Below, in pieces: positions 1-9,223 of a stretch of 41,821 bases of DNA. The stretch is from Gonapodya sp. JEL0774 (lineage: Eukaryota > Monoblepharomycota > Monoblepharidomycetes > Monoblepharidales > Gonapodyaceae). Position 1 is the first letter of the stretch, and each line of letters opens with the position of its first letter. The position numbers were made by a program, and so were the translations under genes. Below the pieces are notes generated by a model. It did no database searches, was not told where the DNA came from, and was given only the letters and a program-made list of their open reading frames with translations. The stretch lies in NCBI GenBank assembly GCA_027604505.1, contig JADIIX010000167.1, positions 1-41,821 on the forward strand, in the 5' to 3' direction.

Positions 1-462
1 GGGGACAAATTCCAGCCCTCCACAGACCTTCTGACCACAAACCAATCACTCCAACAGCTTCACCATATATGGTTTCTGTATTCAGAAATCGGGAGAAGGC
101 TCACACACTCTTCCCTGACATGCATGCTGACCTGAGGGCCATGTGGTGTGGTGAGGGGACAAATTCCAGCTCCACACAGGCATCCTGGCAACAATCTAAT
201 AGCTCCATTAGCTTTTCCATATGTGGTTTCCTTGTCCAGAAATCCTGAGGATTGTTACAATCATGTGTGGGTGCCAGGCTGGTGCTCGCACAAAGTTTGC
301 GCCTGGCAGGGGACAAATTCCAGACCCCCACAGAGTTCCTGGAGACCAGCCAACCACCCCAACAACATTGTTATATATAGTTTCCTTGTTCAGAAAAGTT
401 TTTGGGCAGATCAGAGGGGGTCAGTTTTCGGCCGTACACGTACACGACACCCTATTACTTTG
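1..462. repeat. Tandem repeat, three 154-bp units
   Basis: The word ggggacaaattccag occurs at 1, 155 and 309, so the period is exactly 154 bp. Later in each unit a second shared block recurs (a tatggtttc-like word followed by ttcagaaa or tccagaaa, near 68-88, 222-242 and 375-395). The units are diverged and the third fades out near 460. The window edge cuts the array, so more copies may lie to the left. Open frames across it are overlapping and unconvincing. Confidence 0.8.
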
Positions 463-977
463 GATGTACGCCTTCCAGTTGGAAATACTTTCGGAATGGT
501 TCTTCAATGTGTTGAAGATTTGTGCACATGTCGGTATTGAGTTTTCGGTGGTGGTCAGCTCCTCCGAAAGATCGGCCAGAATGTGCTGTAATCGGCATAT
601 ATCCTTTGAAGATGGTTGTGGGGGGGTACTGTGACCGCGCACAAAGAGCGAGTTGTAGAGATTGACCATTTTCAACAAAAGCAAAAGTTGTTTCGAGAAA
701 ACATGAGACCTGACCTGATGGCTGTGTCGATTGTCCCAGTTTCTCATCTCACCATATCTCATTACACATTTCTATCCAGAAATATACCTGTTCCACTGTA
801 TCTGATATATCTCATGGGTTTGAAAGAAAATCCAATGTGACATACACGTTTGTACAATGCATATTTGCAAAGTGAGTTGCAATTTTTTGTTCAAACAAAC
901 ACACAGACAAACTGTGTGTGCATGGTCGAAAATATAAATATTACGGCATTTTTTTGGCGGTACTTATGTTATATAGT
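463..977. other. Gene-free stretch leading into the AT-rich patch
   Basis: No recognisable gene is seen. A stretch near 746-790 (caccatat followed by atccagaaata) weakly echoes the upstream repeat. Base composition becomes visibly AT-rich from about 840, and an A/T run lies just before the TFIIS-like frame (about 925-975). That run could have been a promoter, which is inference only. Confidence 0.4.
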
Positions 978-1530
978 ATGAGCTCTGACGAGGTATTGAA
1001 AAGACAAAACTCAAGAGCTTGCATACAAGAAACTGTATGAAATCCTGGAGTTCATACTAGCATGCTGGATGTAAAGCACCTCGTGCTAAACATTGAAGAC
1101 ATGATCTTTAATGCGACAGTTGGACAAGCATCAATCGAAATGGGATATCTACAATCTTGGAAAGACAGACGAATGTGCCAGAAGTACAGAGAATTTGGTT
1201 TTGAAGATTGTGTATTTGTTATCAGATGATACATTAGTACAGAAATTACTATCTCGGGAACTTGAAGTCAATCCTTATCTCTTTGATTTGAAACCACAAT
1301 CCCACATTGATTTTTGGAACAAGATTGATAGTACATCGTCTTCAACATCGAAGATAGAAGACATATTTTTTGAAAACCCCGACAATGACACGAAATCTGA
1401 TGCAATGATAACTTGCAAATGTTGCAAATCCAATAATTTAAAGTTCACACAATCTCAGATGAGATCCGCGGACAAAGCTATCACAACTTTCTTCTTCTGT
1501 AAAAATTGCAACTCTAGATGGAAAACGTAG
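978..1530 (+). pseudogene. Broken TFIIS-like transcription elongation factor, candidate viral relic
   Basis: The C-terminal 139 codons (1111-1530) end in a TFIIS-type zinc ribbon, with CKCC, a QMRSAD hairpin, then FFFCKNC and RW. TFIIS uses this ribbon to trigger RNA cleavage by a stalled RNA polymerase. Upstream coding sequence lies in a different frame, starting at ATG 978. It shows a domain-II-like pattern (LNIEDMIFN, a Trp, KYRE) and carries a stop at 1038-1040. Near 1185-1195 the TFIIS-like signal moves to the 1111 frame (NLVLKIVYLL, NPYLFDLKP). So there is one in-frame stop and one frameshift or small deletion. The hairpin reads RSADK where the family has RSADE, so one of the two catalytic acids is missing. 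No introns are seen and the region is AT-rich. Such short TFIIS proteins are common in giant viruses. A decayed host copy is the alternative. Confidence 0.75.
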
Positions 1531-1582
1531 TGACGACTATATACATAATGTACGTTTACTCGAATTCAGAGACTGTCCCCCC

Positions 1583-2134
1583 TTACTCCTTGTTTTTTGG
1601 TACAATATCTACTGCCTTGTTTTCATCCTGATTGTCTGCACTATTCTCAGATTGACTCTTCCCCTTCTTGATCTTTGTGCTCTTTTGGAAATGGTTTGAG
1701 AGGGGTTTCTGTAGGTCAAAGTATCTAATCTGGTCTCCTGCCTGAAGATTTAAGAGGGATGCTAAGCAATCAACTGTGATAACAAAGTTTTTCTTGTCCG
1801 GGTTTTGAAGATTATGTTCTGAAATGCATTGAATAATCTGCCTTGTGACGTCGGTCCGTGCAATAAGTGTGCCCACTGGAATGCCCAATAATTCAAATAA
1901 TTCACATAACTCATCTGAAACTGGTCCCTCCTTGGTAATACCTGAACGTGGGCGAACGGGCTTATCCCCATTGGGTGTTACCTTGTTTTGCCTCTTTGAA
2001 GTCTTCCTAGCTTCAACGACTTCATCCTTATAACGTTTTTTCATCTCCTTCAGGTAATTAATCTGTCTACGAGCACTCACAATGGCACCCTTGTACTCCT
2101 GAATCAATTTATCAATACCAGCCCCGACCGACAC
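1583..2134 (-). CDS. SWIB/MDM2-domain protein, intronless, 5' end apparently truncated
   Basis: Residues about 70-150 fit a SWIB/MDM2 fold: PVSDELCELFELLG, then TRTDVTRQI-like spacing, HNLQNPDKK, and FDLQKPLSNHF. SWIB domains occur in SWI/SNF subunits, in small chromatin proteins and in many NCLDVs. The N-terminus is a basic, probably coiled-coil helix and the tail is lysine-rich. The frame is open from about 2176, but no ATG lies between the upstream stop (2177-2179) and the GTG at 2134. The first in-frame ATG is at 2044, inside the helix, so either the true start is lost or translation begins at 2044 with the SWIB domain intact. The open frame meets the repeat that begins at 2162. The gene runs tail-to-tail with the TFIIS-like relic, only 52 bp apart, and shows no intron. 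Confidence 0.75.
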   Translation of the reverse strand: MSVGAGIDKLIQEYKGAIVSARRQINYLKEMKKRYKDEVVEARKTSKRQNKVTPNGDKPVRPRSGITKEGPVSDELCELFELLGIPVGTLIARTDVTRQIIQCISEHNLQNPDKKNFVITVDCLASLLNLQAGDQIRYFDLQKPLSNHFQKSTKIKKGKSQSENSADNQDENKAVDIVPKNKE

Positions 2135-2161
2135 GATTTGGGGAACATCAACCTTTTTCTT

Positions 2162-2417
2162 CTTGAGGGGAATAAATCACGAGTCATCCAATTCCAAAAA
2201 TTCCTTCAAATTTGAGCTCTACTCATTCAACTGCTTCTACCTATGCATGGGTGCAGGGATCTGACAAGTTTCCTTTCATGACTTCCATTTGGCGCACCAT
2301 GAAAATCCGTTACTACTTAAGGGGAAAAATCGGGAGTCATCCAATTCCAAAAATTCTTTCAGATCTGAGCTCTATTCATCCTACTGCCTCTACCTATGCA
2401 TGGGTGCAGGGATCAGA
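2162..2417. repeat. Direct repeat, about 154-bp period, 1.7 copies
   Basis: The blocks cttgagggg (2162) and cttaagggg (2316) start two copies of about 100 bp. Both contain gagtcatccaattccaaaaa (2181 and 2334) and ctatgcatgggtgcaggga (2241 and 2394). The offset is 153-154 bp. The second copy loses similarity after about 2417. The period matches the array at 1-462, although the unit sequence is not clearly the same. Confidence 0.8.
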
Positions 2418-5197
2418 GGGCCCAACCCAAACCCAACATCCCTATGTACCCTAAGCTGTCCCACCCACCTCTCCAATTCCTTTGCTTCCATTTTTGATCT
2501 TTTCCTCGTCCATTTATATCGCATACTGCATGTCTGTGATCTGATTCGGGACCCCTCTCACTCGACCAACAAAACCCATTTCACTGTTTTGGGTCTGATG
2601 GGACACATCCAATCTCTATTTCCCAGCCCTATCAAGAGACCACAAGAAATCCTCGGCTACAGGAGACAGCTGGTCCCACCACTAAGTGTGCGTGTGTGTG
2701 TCTGCACAACCAGTCAAACTCTCCTGATTTGTTTCAACTAAAAACACCTTAAAGGTCACATCTCACCATACTCATCTGACGTCTCACTTCTAGTGACAGT
2801 GGTGTGCTTCCACTCATTGCTCAAGTTTCACCCCTTGGTACACAAACCCTTAATGGGGACATGGGTTGCAGGACCCAGCATGAACTTTTCACTTTGGGGT
2901 ACTGTAGTTGCCGGTGTTTTGTACTCCTGTCCAGAAACCGCTGGACGCGGGGGTACGAACTATGGTGCACTGGATTGTAACCTGGTCCACAGCGCACAAC
3001 CAGGTCCCTGAGTGTCTCTTTCACAGTTTCATCCTGTCCATCTTGGAGACCTCTAATTCACGAGACTGTGATCTGGTGAATTTGGATCCCTGAGCTGGAC
3101 GTGTTGCGCCTGCTCTCCAGTTGCTCTGGCGACCTCAAGTCCTCCACCTAAACTGATTTGTTTGTGATACTTTGTAGTTTGTCCCTCACTCTCTCACACA
3201 TTCTTGCACACTTGAAACACTGTCTGGCCTTTGTATGCACGTTTGCCGTTCAGTCATCTCAATCTCAGGATGTACAAAATTTGGTCCACAAGCGTTTTTA
3301 TTTTGTTACATCCAACTCAAGGACCTATGATTTCATGAGAGCCACTGTCTCGTCACTTGGGAACCATGAGCTGGTGGTGTCTTGTTATCGCTTGTGTTCA
3401 GCAGAGTGCAGACGCCTGTTGAACTGTAATGGATGCTTTATCACCCATTTACTCTGGTAGTTTTGCACTCTGGAGAATCTGCTTGTTCTATCCGCAGCTG
3501 AACGTGCTCCATTGCGTTGCCCCTCTGTTTGTTTGACACTCATTGAGCACAAACCTCAACCCACAAACATTTCTCACTGCACGTCCAGCTCAGAAACCTT
3601 TCAATTCACAAGATCGCCGTATTGTAAATTGGGATCTCTCAGCTGGACGTGTTTTGTCTGTACACACCCTCTCGAGTCTCACGACTCCACTTTTCCTTCA
3701 CCTGTTGTGTTCTGGGTGGTGGATGAATTGACAACATAGCTTAAACACACATGCACAAGCCTATGCGTGCTTTTTTGTTTAGTCCTTGTCCAATTTTGCT
3801 TTTTTTATGTCATTCCGCGCCGACGCCGCCATCAGTCTTTCACTTTCCACCCCTTGGGCTTTCTGTTGTCCTCCTCCCCAATTTCCCTTCCCCCGGTGTT
3901 TCTCAACTCGTCATTCCGCTTACAGCCACCACATCAATATCACCCTTCTCAGCGATCACTCTCTCGATCACTGCCCAGAGGACCCCAATGGACAGAAGTC
4001 CACATCCTGCCAGAGTGTTCAATCTGGGTAGATGCACTTGTGGTCGGGAATGAGTTTGGACACTGGAGAGCAGTCATGTGGTTCCCGTCCAGAAAGTAAA
4101 TATTTTGTGGACGCGTGTGAATCGTGATGACGAAGCAGTCCGTTCTGCTCCCCTCGCATGTGCCACAAGTTGCAAGTGGTGCAACTGGAATCGCAAACGC
4201 CAGACACAAATGCCCATGTGTGTCCAAGAAGTCCTTCTGACCGGTCTCTTTTGAATGCGGGTTGACGTTCGGATACAGATGATTTTCTGGAGGGCCGAGG
4301 CAGATGGAGGCGAGGGCAAGCAGGATCGCAACATGGGGTTGGAGATGGACGAGAGAAAACGGAGCCAAGAGAGGACTTGGACGGGGAAAGAGTGAATAGT
4401 GGCGAAGAGAGTGGTCGGGTAAAGGGGAGAGGAGCAGACTTGTGGAATTAGGGATCGGGAAGTGCGGTGGCAGAATGATGACAAAGTGGGGGTATGAACT
4501 CTTTGGAGGGTTATAACGTTTTAAAAGGTGGAATTGCTCCGCGTGGAACAGTGGACACAATTGTCAATCTTTTTAGTCAATGTTGTTAGCGGTGCTGTAG
4601 TTTGGCGAACAGGTGGGCGGTCGAAAGTCTTTCTTCAGCCTTCATGTAAGCTAGTATCCGTCAGCCATCTACAAATACAGCTATAGGCGAGCCTTTCGTC
4701 CTCCCTGCCGAGGAATGATCAACAGCAGGGCCGTTTCCAAGGTGCGCGACGTGGACGCCGCTCGCCAGGCGCCTCGTCCTGCATCCTGCGTATCCCGGTC
4801 CAGTCTGGTGAGTCCAAATTAGGTGACATTCTCAGGCGTGTTATAGCTGTTGAACGCAGTGCGCGAACGACCCTCGACATGCACCCCTGTTCGGTGTCAA
4901 AGATTGCGCGCCGAGATTCCCTTTCTGTTGGCCTTATCTATGAAAGGTTAGTCCAAATCATTTCCATACCATGGTCAGATCTTCTAAAATTGTTAAGTTA
5001 CAAGCTCAGTTCAACTGATTCGCAAGTATAGCTGGCCAAGAAACACATAGCTCGTCCCCCAGATCTCCAAATGAATTAAAGCCAGCGTTGTACAGGTCGC
5101 TTCCATTATTTTCAGTGTTGTCGTGAGGCTCTTGAGTCGTCCTGCGACCAACCCTCTCCCCAAACACGCAGTGCTCAACGCACGGGTATACGTGTTT
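2418..5197. other. Repeat-derived region without a credible gene
   Basis: Open frames here are short, overlapping and family-less. A degenerate direct repeat links 3055-3105 and 3602-3650, sharing aattcac, then ggatc(c/t)ct, and gagctggacgtgtt or cagctggacgtgtt. A tgtggttcc(c)gtccagaaa-like word at about 4076-4094 echoes the 154-bp array at 1-462. A stretch at about 4690-5030 stays open on the plus strand but lacks an ATG and a recognisable family. The last 100 bp are probably the 3' flank of the next gene. Confidence 0.4.
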
Positions 5198-8100
5198 CTA
5201 CTCGTCCAATTCCTCTTCTGTTACCCTTGACCGGGACTTTGACCTCGCCCGCTGCCTTGAGCTATCCCCTGGGCCCACATGCGATCTCCTCTTGGAAGTT
5301 GAAGTAGCCCCCTCACTTCCAACGGTGCATCTCCTTTTGGTTGATGTAGGTGGCCCATCTCTTCGTTCTCCTGCATTCCTCCGTGAAGACGGCGGGGCTG
5401 ACATGGAATCCACTCCCTCAACACGATCCTTCATCAACATTGTCTCAGTGCCTGCGTCTCGCCATCCAAGCTCCCTTTCCGTATTGCCCTCTGTATATTT
5501 TGCTCTTGATGATCCACTGCGCAGTTCAGCGGTCGCTTCTGATCCCGGCGAACTCCGCCATGCAGTGGAAGTATTGGTTGAACCTAGGTTGCCACTTGCT
5601 GCCCCTGTTTCCCCAAGAAATGTTCCAGAAGCAGGGGTCGGCGTGGCAGGACCTCTGACGTCCACAAACACTGTAGATGTGGTCTGCCGTGGAGAGTTGA
5701 ACGTGGACTAAGGAACAGTTGTATTGAATGACTTTCAGCGTGGGAACCGAAGTTTATTTCTTGAACAGCAGCAAAACTCACTTTACCGTATTCGCCATTC
5801 GGTCCGTATCCGGCCTCATGTAATGCAATGGCACTATGCACACCAACTGGCATTGCACTCATTGTAGCACTGTGCGCTGGTCTGAATCCTGCGAACGTGG
5901 AAGGAGCAGTGAGACCTCCCCCGGCATACGTAGATTCCAAGCGACGGGAAGGGAAATTTGATCCGCGAATTGAGGACGGTGGCGAACCCAGACGAAGGCA
6001 GGCTCTTAAAAATGAGAAGGGAGGGTAGAGAGCGTAAGAGTACGTGAAATGGAATACTTGGATGCTGGAACAACACGTAACAGCGCCTTGCTGATTGTGC
6101 AATGCTACTCGCAAAGTTCAAATCTAACCATTCCTGGCTCCGTGGACTTGCGATGTTCCCAAGTCCAAAGTGTGTGAGACCATTCGCGGAAGCAGATGGC
6201 CAGTAGCACAGTACGTTCGCAGTTACTCACAGAGGCACCATGCCATAATCTCCTGTGCCAACATTCTCTCCTGTAGCCCAGCTTTTCACAAAGTGAACAC
6301 GTAAGAGAAATTAGCCGGGCATTGATCGAGTTTCGAACTGTGACGCACCCGTCCCGAAAAACTTGATGGAGCTGCACTAAATGACCGCGTAACAGCGGGA
6401 TCTCATCATCAGAGATAGGGGAGTACTAATATAGTTCAGAGACAGTTCAAAATGTGAGCAATCCCGAAGTTCACGTGGCCAAAAGTTACAAGTAGTGACA
6501 ACTCAGGCACAAGTTTCGAAGCCGATGCTATATTTAGCGGCAACTCACATCTACTTCCACTGCGATGGGGGAACCCGACGGGTATGGCACGCTTGTTTGA
6601 TCAACTAGTCCGAGGGGGCCCGCAAGACGGAGGAAGAACCACTGTGGCAGTCAACGACAAGGCAAAAGCAACAGATGTAAGTTGTAACAACTCTGAACAG
6701 AGCTATCCAAATGTTTTCTTCTCTCGAAGCGTCTTCTACTTTCATTTGAACCGCAGTCCCAAGTTGTCCCCATTACAAGGTCTTCGCTCCGCGCAATCTG
6801 TTGGTATGGCTCCAACAATAAACAATCCGAGACAATCATATGCCCGCGCGTCTGTGCGCCAAATCGTTGTCCAATATCGACCCATTTTATCTACAGTCAA
6901 CACTCGCAAATTTTGACTTGACCTCTCACATTCTGGCCACAATTACCCAAATATTACACCGGTCGCGTTCCCTTTGTGAGAGGTACCGATTCACGTCCAG
7001 TCACCTTTCACAATAAGTTCCTGTGCCACTCTTCCTTTCCGAAATACTCAATTGAGGCTGTGTTTTCTCCTTTTACTCACATGGGCTCCACTATCTTGCA
7101 ACGTCAAATCGCTCGTCGTACTGCCGGTGGTCATCAATGACTTCGTCGTAGAACTTGTCTGAGAGCCCACTTGGCCCGACGACACCCTGGAGATTCCAGA
7201 GACCGGCATGCTTGCGGTAGTAGAGTTGTAGGTCGCAGAGGGAACTGCAATGGGGGCTTGGGGAGGGAACCCTGTCAAAAGTGTGCATTTACTTGTTATG
7301 ATTGATCCGAAGCTGTGTTTCTGATGACTCCATCGGCATGAATCCCTTCCGTTGTAAATAGATGAAAAACTAATGTATGCTCCAAGATCATACTCTCCCG
7401 GCACAATATTGTCCAATTTCTGCAATCACAGTCGCATCTTGGTAGGAGTGAATAGAAGAGCTTGTCGCTCCATTCACTTCGTGGCAACCATTGATAACGA
7501 TTACGACAATCACAGTGATATTTTCTCCTCGAGCGAAATATTGACATGGCAATTGACGTAATTGAAGTGTGCTAGCGTGGTTACACTCACCTCCTTCGTG
7601 ACCGATTCCTCGAAGCTCCGCTTTATCACTGAATTCTGATTCCTTGATTGCTCCGATGGTTCGTTTCTTGGTTCGATTGAACAACCAGACACCAAGTATG
7701 ATGGCAAAGACCATGACCAGCGCACCGCCGACAGCGCCTGCAATCAGCGGAACATTAGAGCTTGAAGGTTCGGGCGAGGGTGATGCGGTGGCAGCACCGA
7801 TCGGGGCGGGGGCGGGAGCAGGAGAGTTTGCTGGCGCTGTGGCGACAGTTGTTGATACAGCGGACGCAGCCGAAGTTGCAAGAGTGGGCGTCTTGGATGA
7901 AAGAGAGGTACCGGGACATTCAGGCCCGTACTGGTTCAAAGATATGTAATTCAGACATAGCGATGGAACGTTTTTGTTGCAGGTGTATAGGCCTGAATTG
8001 CTCTGGTGGCGTTGTTATGGGAGGAAGAACGGACCGGGGTACCACAAAGTGGGAAGGATACAATCTCGTCAGATCAGCTGCAACGCGATGCTCGAAACGT

Positions 8101-8662
8101 GGTACGCCCAGAGCAAACTGACCGGAAGACTTGAAAGCTTGAGAGAGCAATACGTGACCGTCTTGGGAATGAGTCCATCAATATTTCCTGTAAGGTTGTT
8201 TCCATAAAGACTGAGCGTAGCGAGGCTTGTAAGCTTTGACAAATCCGGAATGCTGCCGGTGAGTTGGTTATCCTGAAGTTGCAATGTGGAAAGCTGAGAG
8301 AGAGTGCCCAGCGACGCTGGAATTGCTCCATCAAAGTTATTGCCGAACATTTGGTACAAAAGTAATCCAGACATTGCTGCCGGATCCGGCAAAGCCCCAG
8401 AAAGCTGTGTTTTCTCGATTGCAACTGAAACTAATGTGGAGAGCCCACTGAAGCCGGCAGGCATAGTTCCCTTCAATGATCCCTCATTGCGCCAAATCAA
8501 AGTCTGTAATTTTCCACCAATGCATGATACCGACGTCCAAGCAGTCCCGACGGTCTGGTCATAACCGCAACAAGTCCCTGTGGGCCACGGAATCGGGATT
8601 CCGCTCTGAGTGTAAACCTGCTCCAGAACTGCACAGTCTGCAGAAGCCTCCAAATTGCTCAT
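5198..8662 (-). CDS. LRR - transmembrane - SH3 receptor-like protein
   Basis: The protein is a single-pass membrane protein with an outward LRR domain and a cytoplasmic SH3 domain, so probably a surface sensor or adhesion protein. The ligand is unknown. Proposed exons: 8662-8123 (four to five plant-type LRRs, for example LQDNQLTGSIPDLS), 8002-7591 (a Cys-rich cap, a Pro/Ala/Ser stalk and the TM helix at 7747-7679 followed by NRTKKR), 7271-7081, 6641-6549, SH3 exons between 6425 and 6231, 6004-5782, and 5683-5198 (a disordered, Arg/Ser-rich tail ending EEELDE). Phases agree at all joins except inside the SH3. There YSPISDDEIPLL and VFRDGCVTVRN (from 6425) and GTGDYGMVPL (ending 6231) lie in different frames without a clean GT-AG pair between them. 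Introns of 439 and 319 nt are long for this window and may hide exons. The start is uncertain: ATG 8662 gives no signal peptide, so a 5' exon is probably missing. Confidence 0.75.
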
Positions 8663-9223
8663 TGTTGGCGGTTCGGTCGTTTGGATGCTTTCTTGTTCCG
8701 TCACTGACACCTTCAAAACAATGTGCCTCATTAGGAAGGACTCTCGGCATTCTGCTCTGGCGGTCAGGGACTGCCGAAATGGGGAAGCATCCCCTCATCG
8801 AGCGGTTTACAGAACTGAAGATATTAGTTCATACTGAAGATATTAGTTCATACATCAGTTACGTTTGACGCAAGCAATTCCAAGTTGCTACAACGGAGAG
8901 CTCTTCTCACCAAACAGACCGTCTTGGCCAACCAGCCCGGCAACCAACAAAACTTTGTGCCCTTTCGTACTTCAGCACACCAGTTGGCCATGCGCGATGG
9001 AGCGAAGAAACGAACATATTGTATAACTATGTACATATTGAGGGTGAAAACTATGTCAACATGTAGTAAATACAGCTGACACGGCGAAACAAGGTTGATT
9101 GAGTAAAATTTCTACAGGAAACGAACGGTGGTTCGCAAGACGGGAATAAATCGTCCGTTCATGTCTAGATCATATGCCAAATAAGAGTGTTCGTGGCGCG
9201 ACTGCAAAAATGAAGTCCGCCAC
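8663..9223. promoter_or_regulatory. Upstream region of the LRR gene
   Basis: This lies between the 3' end of the GON4L-like gene and the LRR gene, both on the minus strand, so it should hold the promoter, 5' UTR and possibly a missing signal-peptide exon of the LRR gene. No convincing coding exon was found. It contains the 19-bp tandem duplication listed separately. Confidence 0.35.
8816..8853. repeat. Perfect 19-bp tandem duplication
   Basis: tgaagatattagttcatac occurs twice head to tail (8816-8834 and 8835-8853) with no mismatch. It sits about 155 bp upstream of the proposed LRR start. Confidence 0.9.

Noticed and set aside
148-634. Overlapping 130- and 137-codon plus-strand frames
   Set aside because: They run through the 154-bp tandem array and have no protein signature.
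3949-4560. 203-codon minus-strand open frame with a hydrophobic run and several cysteines
   Set aside because: It overlaps other frames of similar length, has no family motif, and part of it (about 4076-4094) matches the degenerate repeat words of the left array.
4690-5030. Plus-strand open stretch with protein-like composition (LRRVIAVERSARTTLDM)
   Set aside because: No ATG opens it, no domain is recognisable, and no splice-consistent continuation was found.
6301-6370. tRNA-like TTCGAA stretch near the SH3 exon
   Set aside because: No acceptor or anticodon arms pair around it; it lies within SH3 coding or intron sequence.
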